The translations under genes were made by a program, and so were the position numbers. The notes beneath the pieces were generated by a model, which saw only the letters and a list, made by a program, of their open reading frames with translations, was not told the DNA's origin and ran no database searches. Shown here piece by piece: positions 1 through 10,732 of a stretch of 64,000 bases of DNA. Within the stretch, counting starts at the first letter, position 1. The number at the start of each line of letters is the position of its first letter. Origin of the DNA: Cyprinodon diabolis (Eukaryota; Chordata; Actinopteri; Cyprinodontiformes; Cyprinodontidae); NCBI GenBank assembly GCA_030533445.1, contig CM060065.1, forward strand, positions 47,189,964-47,253,963. Direction: 5' to 3'.

Positions 1-1214
1 GGCCACTTTATTAGGTACCCCATGCTAGTAACGGGTTGGACCCCCTTTTGCCTTCAGAACTGCCTCAATTCTTCGTGGCATAGATTCAACAAGGTGCTGG
101 AAGCATTCCTCAGGGAGTTCAGTCTATACTGACATGATGGCATCACACAGTTGCCGCAGAGTTGTCGGCTGCACATCCATGATGCGAATCTCCCGTTCCA
201 CCACATCCCAAAGATGCTCTATTGGATTGAGATCTGGTGACTGTGGAGGCCATTTGAGTACAGTGAACTCATTGTCATGTTCAAGAAACCAGTCTGAGAT
301 GATTCCAGCTTTATGACATGGCGCATTATCCTGCTGAAAGTAGCCATCAGAAGTTTGGTACATTGTGGTCATAAAGGGATGGACATGGTCAGCAACAATA
401 CTCAGGTAGGCTGTGGCATTGCAACGATGCTCAATTGGTACCAAGGGGCCCAAAGAGTGCCAAGAAAATATTCCCCACACCATGACACCACCACCACCAG
501 CCTGAACCGTTGATACAAGGCAGGATGGATCCATGCTTTCATGTTGTAGACGCCAAATTCTGACCCTACCATCCGAATGTCGCAGCAGAAATCGAGACTC
601 ATCAGACCAGGCAACGTTTTTCCAATCTTCTATTGTCCAATTTCGATGACCTTGTGCAAATTGTAGCCTCAGTTTCCTGTTCTTAGCTGAAAGGAGTGGC
701 AACGGTGTGGTCTTCTGCTGCTGTAGCCCATCTGCCTCAAAGTTTGACGTACCGTACGTTCAGAGATGCTCTTCTGCCCACCTTGGTTGTAACGGGTGGT
801 TATTTGGGTCACTGTTGCCCTTCTATCAGCTCGAACCAGTCTGGCCATTCTCCTCTGACCTCTGGCATCAGCAAGGCATTTCTGCCCACAGAACTGCCGC
901 TCACTGGATGTTTTTTCTTTTTCGGACCATTCTCTGTAAACCCTAGAGATGGTTGTGTGTGAAAATCCCAGTAGATCAGCAGTTTCTGAAATACTCAGAC
1001 CAGCCCTTCTGGCACCAACAATCATGCCACGTTCAAACTCACTCAAATCACCTTTCTTCCCCATACTGATGCTCGGTTTGAACTGCAGGAGATTGTCTTG
1101 ACCATGTCTACATGCCTAAATGCACTGAGCTGCCGCCATGTGATTGGCTGCTTAGAAATTAAGTGTTTACGAGCAGTTGGACAGGTGTAACTAATAAAGT
1201 GGCCGGTGAGTGTA
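1..1214 (-). mobile_element. Tc1-like DNA transposon, left end cut by window
   Basis: The right terminus reads CTAATAAAGTGGCCGGTGAG then TGTA and is followed by TA at 1215-1216, the dinucleotide Tc1/mariner elements duplicate. The window starts inside the matching left inverted repeat (GGCCACTTTATTAG), so about ten terminal bases lie outside. Transposase-coding sequence fills the element on the minus strand. It sits in what I interpret as intron 1 of the BRSK-type gene whose first coding exon is at 7750-7843. The copy has both ends but a frameshifted transposase, so it is probably non-autonomous. Confidence 0.93.
124..1064 (-). pseudogene. Tc1-like transposase, frameshifted
   Basis: Two overlapping minus-strand frames make up one transposase, the enzyme that cuts and pastes the element by acting on its terminal repeats. 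The N-terminal frame (1064 to 669) starts with ATG (MGKKGDLSEF) and has the helix-turn-helix DNA-binding region with ISETADLLGFSHTTISRVYR. The C-terminal frame (702 to 124) holds the DDE catalytic domain: first Asp in WSDESRF, second Asp in QQDNAPCH, and Glu in SPDLNPIEHLWD. The spacing fits the DD34E class. The frames are offset by one base near 700, where the first frame runs into a stop after QLRTGN. The total length (about 310 residues) is close to the usual 340. A one-base loss is the simplest explanation; a sequencing error is the alternative. Confidence 0.93.
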
Positions 1215-1326
1215 TAGTGGACTTTATAGCGAAATCAGTTAACTGACAGTTCGGACAGATAATCACTGCTTTTTGCTCCTGTTGGGCATGTAACTCCTCC
1301 TCCACCATGCGGTGCCATCTATGTTA

Positions 1327-1509
1327 TTATTCGCCACTGTCAGGTAGCGACAACCTATTGTGACAGCAGGCCGCTGGGACAGCAAATCCCATAATGCTTT
1401 GTGAGGAAAGCTCTCTATGCAAAGCATTCTGGGATATATCTGCCTCTTCTAAGGCCTTTTTCTTCTCATACACTTTGTAGACACGTTTTCTCTTAAGACC
1501 CTCAGCCAT
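1327..1509 (-). other. Short ORF of unknown origin with a ZNF143-type motif pair
   Basis: A 60-codon minus-strand frame begins with ATG (MAEGLKRKRVYKVYEKKK) just after the Tc1 element. The Lys-rich start looks like a genuine N-terminus, but I do not recognise the protein and the second half (SIMGFAVPAACCHNRLSL) looks non-coding. Within it, ATCCCATAATGCTTTG (1386-1401) and CAAAGCATTCTGGGAT (1420-1435) form a 16-bp inverted repeat with one mismatch. TCCCAGAATGC resembles the core of the ZNF143/Staf promoter motif. It could be a captured promoter/first exon or part of an unrecognised repeat. Confidence 0.2.
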
Positions 1510-4500
1510 TTTGAACGAACCGTGGTGAGAAAGGTGAGCTTCAATGACCTAAAAAAGATAGCAATGGGGCAAGTACGTAGGACGGCCTTAAACATATCAC
1601 CAGAATTATTGACAATTAAGAGGACCACTTATGTAGGTATATGATCCACCCAGAAATAAAAGTTCATCCTTTATACCTTTAACATAGTCTGGCCCCTTCT
1701 CCTTATTCCATTAAGCCAAATTAAAATGTATCAATGGGAGTTGACAAAAAAAGAAATAACAAAGATGTCCTGCAAAAAGGAGATAAAGCTGGACAGGTTA
1801 CAGGTAGTTCAGAAAAAAATAAACTACAAAAGCATCACTGTCATATCAGTGAGCACCTTATTTCTGGTTCTTAGGACCCGAACCAGTTTAGTGTCATTAC
1901 CCTCTGACAGAAGCTGTGGTTTCCTCTGAGGTTGATGAGCCGAGCCCAGCTGCTGCACATCATTAGCCTCAACCTTCAATTCTTTTTAGTTCAAACCTTG
2001 GAGCGGTGAGAGATTTAATCATTGTTTTAAAGTCATCAATATTTGTTTAATCTTTTACTGTCCCAGCAAACTGACATAAAACAGAGCTGCCTTTGATGCT
2101 TCGTAAACATTTAAACCATTTCTTCAGCGTCTCTGTCATTAAACGGAGCATTTAAGCTGGGCTGAAGCAGACGGTTTCTACGTTTGCATGGTTTTGTCCT
2201 CCTCTGAATGCAAATGAAGCGACGTAAATTTAATGGGAGCTGTTTTACATTTAATGCATCATAATGAAGCAAAGCCTGAACGCTAATAAAACACGGAGAA
2301 GAACCCGAAGAAAACACCTCAGGATCTCTCTCTCTCTCACACACAGGCGTGTAGACATGAATACATCAGCAGAAAGCCTCCCCACCTGCAACCTGCTGAT
2401 AATGAAGCTGTATTTCAGCCACCTGAAGGCAGGCAGCCATCTGTGCTGGGGCTCTTCCTGCAGCCCCCTCCATCATCCCACACTCTCCTTCACTCCTGCT
2501 ACAAGGGCCCAGGGGCCGCAGTCTTTAGGAAGGTCCCATCAGCAACATGACACTTTCATTAGAAGGCACGCTGGAACACGCAGACGTGTTCTGATGACAG
2601 GTTACTTATGAATAAACCTAAACGCGCTCATCTCTCCAGTGTTGTTATCCTGGATGGCATGAGACTGGGGCAGAATAATCTGTGTGTTTACGGTTAAACG
2701 AGCAGATTCAGGTGACCTGGGAACAGGATCGCATCTAAAAAAGGTTTTCTTCTAAATGAAGAACTGAATCTCTCATATGAGACTTCAAATAGCTATAATT
2801 AAATATTTGATAACTAGAAAGCTAAAATTAAGGGTTAAGCATGTACTGTAACTACCAGAGTTATAGATATTCTGCATGTATTGTGCTGCAGCAGCAGAGG
2901 AAAATAATAAATCAATGAGAGATTCAGAGGTGGTCAAAAAGCAGATCAGCGAGGCTGGGAAATGACAAGAAAAAGAGGAAAATACTGGCAGTCTGCGCTC
3001 TTACAGTGAAGACCAAAGAAAAAAAGGAACGCAGCCTCTTATTGAAGGAGAGCTGAAACCATGACAACCATCCAAACTGTCGGCCAGCATCTAGAGAATA
3101 CGCGCTGCATGGAGTCTGGTATAGCAGTGTTTTTAAAAGCCTTCTTTACCATAACCCCCTCTGCAGACGGCGTCTCACACATGAACACAAACTAATTGTT
3201 TAGAGTCGGCAGAGGAGCCTCTCCCCACTCAGCAGGACAAACACCATGAAGCCATTGTTCCGGGCTCATCGCTGCGGGATGGAAAAATAACATGAATCAG
3301 ACGGGATTTAAAAAAACTACGGCTGCTAAACAAGATTCAGCAGAAACAATCAGTTTACAGTCAGGATTTCTTTATTTTAGCTAAATGAGTATGAATAATA
3401 ATAGAAATAAAAGATAAAAAACTGTTTTTTTTCTGCACACAGCTCACTAAACATTCAGAAAGAACACAGGATCCTTCAGATATCTGGAGAAAGGCTGTAG
3501 ATCACAGGCCTTTTAGCACCACAATGGATTATCAGGCTTACTTTGCATCTAATGTTTGACAATCAACTGGAGTTTTAATTGTAATTTCATTTAGAATTAG
3601 AAGAGAACCATTTTTTTCACTGCAGCTAAAAGTTTTATTAAAAAGAAGTCCAAACGCGCATCGAGCGAGAGAAGCAGACATCTTTATTCCACAAAAAGGT
3701 TCAGAATCATGGTTCCCAATGAAACAGTTTTATTTATTATAAAAGCATTGTCTTTCATTTTTAAGTGATTTCTACATAAAAACCGTTTCCATTTGCCAGC
3801 CAATAAAATTATTAAAATACGGTAAACAAAATCAGAACCATTCAGAAGTTTTCAATCCTTCCATCACATCCCAACAATGCAGAGAATCTCACACATCTGA
3901 GCCAAGCAGCTAGCTAACAGAGGCACGCAGTGTTTCCCACAAACAGTAGCACACAGCAAGAAGCCAGAGCGAGCCCGGCCTGCACTCATGTAGGAGGTTT
4001 AACCGTATCCGGAGTTCCCAGTCTGACAGCTCAGCACTACAGCTTTGGGTTCCCACGGAAACCGCCAGCGAGCTAACATCCTCCCTCTGTCTGCAGCACG
4101 AGCTGCTGCTGCTTCATCAACCCAAACCAACATGTCTGCATCCTTTCTAAGCTCCTGCTGCAGCATCGCACCTTCTACAGATCCATAATCCCACCATCAT
4201 CCAGAGTGAGGAGGCAAACCGCAGCGTTAGAGGGAGAGAAGAAGATGCTGCAGTGCTGCATCTCATTCAGAGCTGAAAACAAAGCCAATTAAACAACTGG
4301 GAGATTAATTTAGTTTGGAGGAACTGAGCTAAAGCTGCAGGAAAATTACTTTTCTCCTCATTCGCTCCAACATGGAGCCGATGCAAGTCTGAGCTGACAT
4401 CACTTTCTGCTGAGACATGAGCTTCTAGAAGCGGGTTGGAGAGTCATGGGAAGATCAAACAGCCGCAAATCATCTTTATAAATGAAGAATGAAAGCAGTG

Positions 4501-6079
4501 GTTAGACAACAGCTCCTCTTTCATTTTCTCTGCTTTGCATCATTTCAGGAACAGGATCTGGATGCATAAGGAACCTGTTCAGGAAGCTGCAGGAGCCTAT
4601 AAAGCTGAGGAACTTCAATGTGACTCCAACCGGCTCCACGTTTGAAAGGAACAGATCAGGAACTTCAGTCAGTCTACACAGAGATGGTTTAAAAATAAAT
4701 GAACTTTTAGTTGTGCTCAGTCGTCTCTCTGCCTAAGCACAAAGGAGTAAAAGAAAAACTGTGATTAATATGGAGGCAACGCAGCCTGTAAAGACCCAAC
4801 TCAGAGTCTGCAGACAAACTAATTGGCTAGTTATGAATTATTCACCCCGCAGAGGAAGGGAGCTGCGCATCACTTTTACCTGCTGGACCGGATTATTCTT
4901 GGCTGCGTGCGATCACAGATGTTTGAGCATCCAAAACAGGGAACCTGCACCGAACCAACTGAGCCGTAAACAGAAGAGCTGAGCTGCTGTTTCACTTCCA
5001 GAGATCCCAGGAAAGGAAGATCAGCCTTCTGCTTTTTTGCCCTTCAGTGCACTTTTAGATTAGATAAAGGTGTATTTTGATTTCTTGATGATTTTATGGT
5101 CAGTTTAAATCTGTTAGGGGTTAGAGGACACACCACTAAATGAAAGAGCATCACAAACGAAGACGATACAGAGCCGTGCTGGAGCTCTGATCAGTTTCCA
5201 GCTTTTATCATGTAAATTTAACCTCATCTTCTAAAGCAAAGATGGTGATAAAACACAAAATTATAAGCAGCCTGAATGAGGTGTGCAGCGGTTTGATGCT
5301 AATGACTAAATCCGAGCATCCGGCAGGCTTGGTTTGTAAACAAACTCTCAGGCCTAGTTAGACTGAAAGGTTTCACTGAAGCACCTGAAACAGCTATGCT
5401 GGCATTACTTGATCTTACTCCTGAGTCTAACTCAGGTTATTATAATGTTCTGACCATATTATTTATGTAGATCCGGACTGGAACTCCAAAAAAAGATGGC
5501 ATGTGAGGTTCCTCAAGACTCCATTGTTGAATCCATTGTTGAATCCCTTTAATTCAACATTTAAATTGCTTCTTTCAAACTATGCCAACATTCGCTTAGC
5601 GTCCTTACAAATGTGAGACCATTCAAACAACAACGATGAGCTTAAATGCCTTGCCCATGGGCACATCAACATGTGAAAGCAGGAATCTGGAATGCAACCC
5701 AAACTCATCCTGGGTCAGTCTACTGTAGAAAACATCTCCGCCTAAACCGGGGCATAAACTGTACAAGTTTTAGCCCTTTTTGGGTCGATTCTCCAGTCGT
5801 GCGTGATTTTTTTGGATCGTGTCGAGCTTCAGCCTCATCATGCTTCGTGTAGCATAAAGGGGGTAACGAGGGCAGATCAGCCTCTCAGCTCCATCTCCCC
5901 ATCAGGAATCGTAGGTTCGGGAGAAAATCAAGCATGTTTGGTACTCAGTCAGCCCTAGAGAGCAAAGCCTGCACTGCGCATGTGCAAACAAGGGAGATCC
6001 AGATAGATGAGTCCGACTAGCTCAATCTCTCAGCGCTGAGTCCAATGTTTGCTTTCTGGACATACAGTGTGAGCAGCTA

Positions 6080-6320
6080 CTTCCTGTGGTGACCTAGTGG
6101 TTAGAGCATGCGCTTGGGTCTCTGAGGTTCTGAGTTTAAGTCACTCCCACGGACTGCCACTCTGGGTGACAGAGAAAGACCCTTAACCCCACGGTGCTAC
6201 CCGGGCGCCACACAATGGCAGCCCACTGCTCCCCAAGGGGATGATTTAAATACAAAGAGTGAATTTCAGTGCTCTGTACTTTCGACAGTGTAATGCCAAT
6301 AAAAGTTGAAGAAGAGAGGA
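6080..6320 (+). mobile_element. tRNA-derived SINE (forward copy)
   Basis: It begins with a tRNA-like head: GTGACCTAGTGGTTAGAGCA resembles a pol III A box region, and GAGGTTCTGAGTTTAAGTC a degraded B box. The conserved body follows (GACTGCCACTCTGGGTGACAG, then CAATGGCAGCCCACTGCTCC). The same unit occurs in reverse at 33118-33360. It is a retroposed copy with no gene function. Confidence 0.75.
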
Positions 6321-6340
6321 CGGTAGATCATATTAGAGAG

Positions 6341-6808
6341 GAGGTCTTCAACAGGGGATCTGCAACCCCTAGGGGGTCCACGAAGGTACTGTATGGAGAT
6401 TGCGAAAGTTTTGGTTGATTAGACTTTTTTTTTTTTTATATTCCTCCCTGCAATTTTTTCCACTAACTGAAAGTCTTTAAATCCACATTAACCTGAATTC
6501 AACACACTATAGTAAACAGATAAAGGGAGGCTAAAAATGTCTTGCAGTCATCAATGCACACATTCAGCGACACACAGGAGCTCTTTCAAGCTAGGCACCG
6601 TTTCATTCACAGCACCTGTAACATCAACCAGGAATCAGAAATACTTTAATAATCCCAGGGCCAAATTACTTTAGTTACATTACTCCATAATAGAGTGACT
6701 ATAGGACCAGTTTGATAGAACACAATTTCATACCATATATATAATTAGGAGGGCCACCTCGCCATCAGTTTGGGGTCCTTGGCCTGGAAAACGTTGAAGA
6801 CCCCTGCA
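6341..6808. mobile_element. MITE with GGTCTTCAAC termini
   Basis: The left end GAGGTCTTCAACAGGGGATC and right end AACGTTGAAGACCCCTG are imperfect inverted repeats. The interior carries a LINE 3'-tail fragment near 6629 (AATCAGAAATACTTTAATAA). No ORF. It lies inside copy 1 of the larger DNA element, so it is a nested insertion. Confidence 0.5.
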
Positions 6809-7749
6809 TTAGTGCATCAGGCCGTCCAGTGGAAGAACATACGGTACATCGTGAGCTGTGAACTTTTCAAAACCTGAAGTTTCGTCGTACAGTTTAATTT
6901 GTCTGGCTAAAGGTGTATGTTTGTGCGTCACTCGATCTGTTTTTTACATATTATAAACTAGTGGATGGCTTATTATTTTTTTATTGTTTAGTGCTAAAAC
7001 AATTACAAATCACCTTATTTTCTTTTGTCCAATAAATCCACAATAAAAAAAGAACATTATGCAGTTTAAACCACTGAAAAATCCAGAAGATCTTGATTTC
7101 TAGCTCATAATCTATTAATATTTTCTCAGGTCTCCATAGACACATTTGGACTGGTCTTATCAGTCCAAACATCAAGCATCAAGCTCTTCACTGCATTTTT
7201 TAAGTTTAATGTCCCTCAGCTGTACAGGACCTGATTCATCCACTTCTTACTTCTAATGAACCATTTCAGCCACTGCGATAAAAGGATCCAGAGTTGCTGA
7301 ACAAAGAAGTTCTGCAATCATCACCAGACTTCTCCTCTCCTACACAGGCTGGACCTGAATGAGGACATAAGCATGCAACTTGCTGTTCCAGTCACCCCAC
7401 CAAGCTGGACTGTGCTGCATTGGAGCCAAAGCTGCAGCATCACCCTGAATGTGCAGGTTTGGACGGTGCAGCACCACTGCTCTTCCTCTTCTGCAGAGGC
7501 CCCAGTGACAGATGGAGGAAATTCAGAGACAGACAAACCTTAGAAGAGCCCATTATCACCCAGCTCTGTCTGCCTGACAACAAGCATTAAAGGCACATCA
7601 TCACCATCATCATGATGAGCGCAGCTCCACTCTCTGCAGCCTCTATCCGCATTTAGGAGGCTGTTCCCCACCTGCCGCCTCCATCAGCACCAAACTGTGG
7701 CCAGTTAAAGAGCAGCGTGAGGTGCGGTGATGAGGCGGTTTGCACTAAC

Positions 7750-7843
7750 CTGTCTGTCCTTTCCCCAGCGTCTTCTCCAGACGGTACGGTCCCACATAGT
7801 TGGCGTAATGCCCACTGTTGGCGTCCTTGCCCGAAGATGACAT
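7750..7843 (-). CDS. brsk2: BRSK/SAD-type Ser/Thr kinase, first coding exon
   Basis: This 94-nt minus-strand exon is too short for a simple ORF scan. ATG at 7843-7841 has a good context (AAAACATGT) and encodes 31 residues ending [17 protein letters not shown], followed by a G that starts a Gly codon and the donor [22 protein letters not shown] is the start of the kinase domain of BRSK1/BRSK2 (SAD kinases): the first part of the Gly-rich ATP loop GKGQTG. These are LKB1-activated AMPK-related kinases acting in neuronal polarity and at presynaptic sites. The short N-terminus beginning MSSSGKD resembles BRSK2 (MTSTGKD type) more than the longer BRSK1 leader, so brsk2 is the best call; brsk1 or a fish paralogue is possible. 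Catalytic exons lie left of the window. The CpG-rich 5' flank supports a true first exon. Confidence 0.87.
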
Positions 7844-8230
7844 GTTTTCAAATCTGCGTGGGCGTGAAATGACTCAATTCTCTCGCGGGACGCCTCTCTG
7901 CAGCGACAGCTCCGCGGCGCGGCTGGAGTTCGCCTCCCTCCCTCCCGTTCGTCCGTCTGTCCGTGTGTCTGCCGGAGGGTCGCTGGGATCTTCGGTATCG
8001 CTGACGCGCGCGCGTGCGCCTGTTTATCTCTGTGCGTGTGACCGTGGTGTTGTGCGCGTGCTGTCGGTCCTCCGGGGGGTCTGGTCCTCAGTGCGGCTCA
8101 GGCTGCGGGTGTCATGGTGCTCAGCCCGAGGAGCGGTGCGCTGCGGCCCCGTTGGGTGTGATCTGATGATGGGACAGCATCTACTGCTGCCGCCGGTCCA
8201 GCTGCCTCCAAAAGCTGCAGATCACTAATT
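7844..8230 (-). promoter_or_regulatory. brsk2: CpG-rich promoter and 5' leader of the BRSK-type gene
   Basis: Against AT-rich surroundings, this stretch is GC-rich and dense in CpG (for example GACGCGCGCGCGTGCGCC near 8003-8020). It lies directly upstream of the start codon on the minus strand, as expected for a CpG-island promoter of a neuronal kinase gene. No TATA box is evident, so the start site cannot be placed exactly. A 136-codon plus-strand frame here is a by-product of GC content. Confidence 0.7.
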
Positions 8231-9300
8231 AGGGGGACTTCCGGGAAACCTTTCAAAATAAAACCACCACACTTTCTCTTTTTATATATGTACTTAAAAA
8301 AACGCTTATAAAAACACGGTGAAAACTTAACGAATTCTACATTTTAGATATTTTTTGCGAATAAAAACGAAACTTGTCAAGAAGCATACATCTTTCCTAT
8401 ATTAACTGTTGAACACTGAAAAACACAACATATATTAAAAAGCTTTGTATAATCAAGATATAAATATATGTAGGCCAGGTCTTTTATAAAACTTCCATAA
8501 CAAGAAAGAATAGCTGATCTTTATTTCAATTATTGAGTATTTGACTACCTGTTATTTATGTCATATTATCACAATTAAATATTCAGGGTTAATGTTTAAC
8601 ATTAAGATAATCGATTTATTGTCATCTAAAAATGCTAATTTGATACAAAATGAAAAAAATAAATCTTGTTTTAAAACTAAAAATCATCCCTCAAATCAGT
8701 ATCTAATAGCAAATATCTTAATATAAATTTACTGATGCATTTCACTGTTTAAAAATCATGAAGGAAACGTTTTGGTCTCTTAAGAAAAACATTGCACATT
8801 TTCTTCTTTGGAATTTAACAGATTCCACAAGTTTGCTTTGAAACATTAATTAGAAACTCATAAACTCAATTAATTCAGTTCGTTCCAAAATACTTTATTT
8901 ACAATTGGGAATGAGAAAATCTAAATTGTATTTGTATATAAGTCAAAGCAAATACTAAAGAAAAACAAAACAAAACAAAAACTTTAAGAACATGTATTTC
9001 ATTAGTCATAGATTAACTGAATTAACTGAATTTAATTCAATGTCCCAACAGCGGTGCTAAATAATTCAATTAAAAATAGTAACTTAAATGGACACAGTCT
9101 AATCATCTCCAAGTTTGTTTGTTTTTTAATAGAAACATGAAGCATAATATAAAGCACTGTCCTGGCTAAGTGTTTCAGTTTTGTGAATTGTTTTTTTTTT
9201 TGTTTGTTTTTTTTTTTTTTTTTGTTTTTTTTTTTTTGTTTGCTTGTTTGTAGTTTTGTAGATAACCAAAGAAATTAGATTTATTTTGAAAATCCGCCAA
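8231..9300. other. AT-rich intergenic sequence with poly-T tract
   Basis: No gene, exon or clear repeat family is visible. Bases 9187-9240 are an almost pure T run broken by single G residues. The Lys-rich minus-strand frames here (9126-9444) are translations of that tract. Confidence 0.6.
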
Positions 9301-9445
9301 ATTGATTTCCGCCCCAATGCAGGTTGACACAGCAGCTTTAATTAGCCAACGCGCATGCGCACTTCCCGGCGTTATCTCCAATCTTTTCTGATTGAATTCA
9401 GGTCGGGGTGACAGCGGGAGATGAAAGGCTGCCGCTCTTTTCACG
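9300..9445. promoter_or_regulatory. Small GC-rich patch with NRF1-type site
   Basis: GCGCATGCGC at 9351-9360 is a perfect palindromic NRF1 core and is followed by CACTTCCCGGCG, close to an ETS site. The patch is isolated in AT-rich DNA about 1.1 kb upstream of the BRSK CpG island. It could be a distal or alternative promoter or a repeat fragment; no exon is recognisable. Confidence 0.3.
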
Positions 9446-9884
9446 AAACTCTTTAAATAACCGAAATAAGAAGTAAACTAAAGGCGAAGATGAAAATGTG
9501 ATGATAAATGAAACTATCAGAGCATTTCTACAGCAAATTCTTACTGTAATCTATTCATCCAACTTTAAATGGTTCTATAAATGAGGGGAAACTTTTTTTC
9601 TCCACTGTGGGAGGTGTGGGTGTGCGTGGAGTGGGGGAATCACACGCTGGGACACTTTCAGTTGATTAAACCAGCAGTAGGTGACAACCACCATCTATCA
9701 GCCTCATCACTCCTTCACAACAAAAGCCTCCTGACCCAGCAAGCTCAGAGGCAGATGGCCTTCCCCATCCTCCCCCCTTTTCCCTCCCGCTCCTCCCTCT
9801 GCCTCCCCCGACACGCACACACCACCCAACCCTGGTCTGTAACAAAGGGAGGAGGGAGTCACTGTGGGGAAGCTTTCCCTCAGA

Positions 9885-10130
9885 TTACTTGGTGTTAATT
9901 AATGGAAGACCCACCCTCAGCCCCTTCCTCCATCAGCTGCAGATTAATCATGCATATTGTGGTAGGCTGATGCCACTGAGCATGTTCAGATCTGCACCAT
10001 CTGATCTCCTGGTGGCTGTGTCACTGTCAGACAGCTGCAGGCGGCTCCATGACTGTAAATCCACATCATCCTAATGACCTCGACGTGAAATAATCTGCAA
10101 TCATGAGCCAGGCCTCAAAGGAGCAAACAG
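9885..10130. other. Possible conserved noncoding block
   Basis: Balanced-composition, repeat-free sequence with closely packed factor-like cores: CAGCTGCAGATTAATCATGC (E-box, homeodomain), ATGCATAT (octamer-like) and a second CAGCTG around 10035. This is typical of vertebrate conserved enhancers near neural genes, but conservation cannot be seen from one sequence. Confidence 0.25.
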
Positions 10131-10366
10131 ACAGGTGTCCTTTAATGGAGGAGAGGAGGAACTCTCCTCAGTAAAAGCTTTCATGGAACTTTAATTATCC
10201 ATAATTAACCTTAATCATCTTCATATCATTATACTTGTTTTTTTTATTGCATCAGATATTAATGACTTGATATTAGCTAACTTATAAACACTTTTAGAGC
10301 TGTATGTTAAAAGGACATTGCTGAAGTTAGAGACTATTGCTGCAAATATAAGAATACAGATTATGG

Positions 10367-10460
10367 GCTGCATGGTGGCTCGGATCAAAGCACTGTGGAT
10401 TTGCAGCAAGAAGGTTCTGGGTTTGAAACCCACCTTTGGGTCTTTTAGCATTGAATATGT
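10367..10460 (+). repeat. SINE-like fragment (GGCTGCATGGTGGC type)
   Basis: GGCTGCATGGTGGCTCGG followed by AGCAAGAAGGTTCTGGGTTTG matches the 5' part of a very common fish repeat whose reverse-strand pieces are also seen at about 43740-43830 and 44480-44540. The GGTTCTGGGTTTGAAACCC stretch is a B-box-like relic; this is not a tRNA gene. Confidence 0.55.
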
Positions 10461-10465
10461 CTGTA

Positions 10466-10730
10466 CACTGGAAAAACAATCTAGAAATAAGTAAAAATTT
10501 CTTAAATTAAGTGTATTTATCCTTAATTTGAGTAGATAAATAAGATGATCTGCCAATGGAATTAGTATTTTTACTCTTAGAATAAGATATTTTGATAAAA
10601 AGCACTTGAAATAAGACAATGCAATTGTCTTGTTCCATTGGCAAAATGTGTCTTTTACCTCCTCAGTTCAAGAATAAATGCACTTATTTTAAGAAAAAAT
10701 TACTTATCTAGATTTAGATTTTTTCCAGTG
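10466..10730. mobile_element. TA-flanked MITE (CACTGGAAAAA ends)
   Basis: The termini CACTGGAAAAAC and TTTTTTCCAGTG are inverted repeats flanked by TA on both sides (10464-10465 and 10731-10732), pointing to a Tc1/mariner-type origin. The ends extend as a long imperfect inverted repeat (TCTAGAAATAAGT against ACTTATCTAGA). The centre AAGACAATGCAATTGTCTT is a second, nested inverted repeat. No coding capacity. Confidence 0.75.
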
Positions 10731-10732
10731 TA

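Larger units (their letters stand above)
5741..6895. mobile_element. Non-autonomous DNA element, copy 1, interrupted
   Basis: The left end (TAAACCGGGGCATAAACTGT) is the inverted complement of the right end of copy 2 at about 30164-30184 (ACAGTGTATGCCCGGCTTTA), so this is a terminal-inverted-repeat element. Internal matches to copy 2 include AAAATCAAGCATGTTTG and CAGTGTGAGCAG. After about 6075 the element is interrupted by a SINE and a MITE. A short remainder (CGTGAGCTGTGAACTT) reappears near 6850. No coding capacity. Family name not assigned. Confidence 0.5.
1..7749 (-). other. brsk2: Start of intron 1 of the BRSK-type gene
   Basis: The splice donor at 7749-7744 (GTTAGT on the minus strand) opens an intron that runs leftward past the window edge, since no second kinase exon (expected to begin with the rest of a Gly codon followed by LVKLG-like sequence) is visible. 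Apart from the Tc1, SINE and MITE copies listed separately, 1510-5740 and 6900-7740 are mostly single-copy-looking sequence with no coding signal. A few AT/GC-balanced stretches (for example 4780-5030, with several homeodomain-type TAATTG/ATTA cores) could be intronic regulatory DNA, but nothing in the sequence proves it. Confidence 0.6.

Noticed and set aside
2264..2611. 115-codon plus-strand frame in the BRSK intron
   Set aside because: No domain or repeated family, contains simple CTCTCT-derived residues, and no splice signals that fit.
7818..8228. 136-codon plus-strand frame in GC-rich DNA
   Set aside because: It overlaps the BRSK exon and CpG island on the other strand; Arg/Ser/Val-rich translation with no domain is expected from CpG-rich sequence.
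9126..9444. Lys-rich minus-strand frames
   Set aside because: Produced by a poly-T tract.
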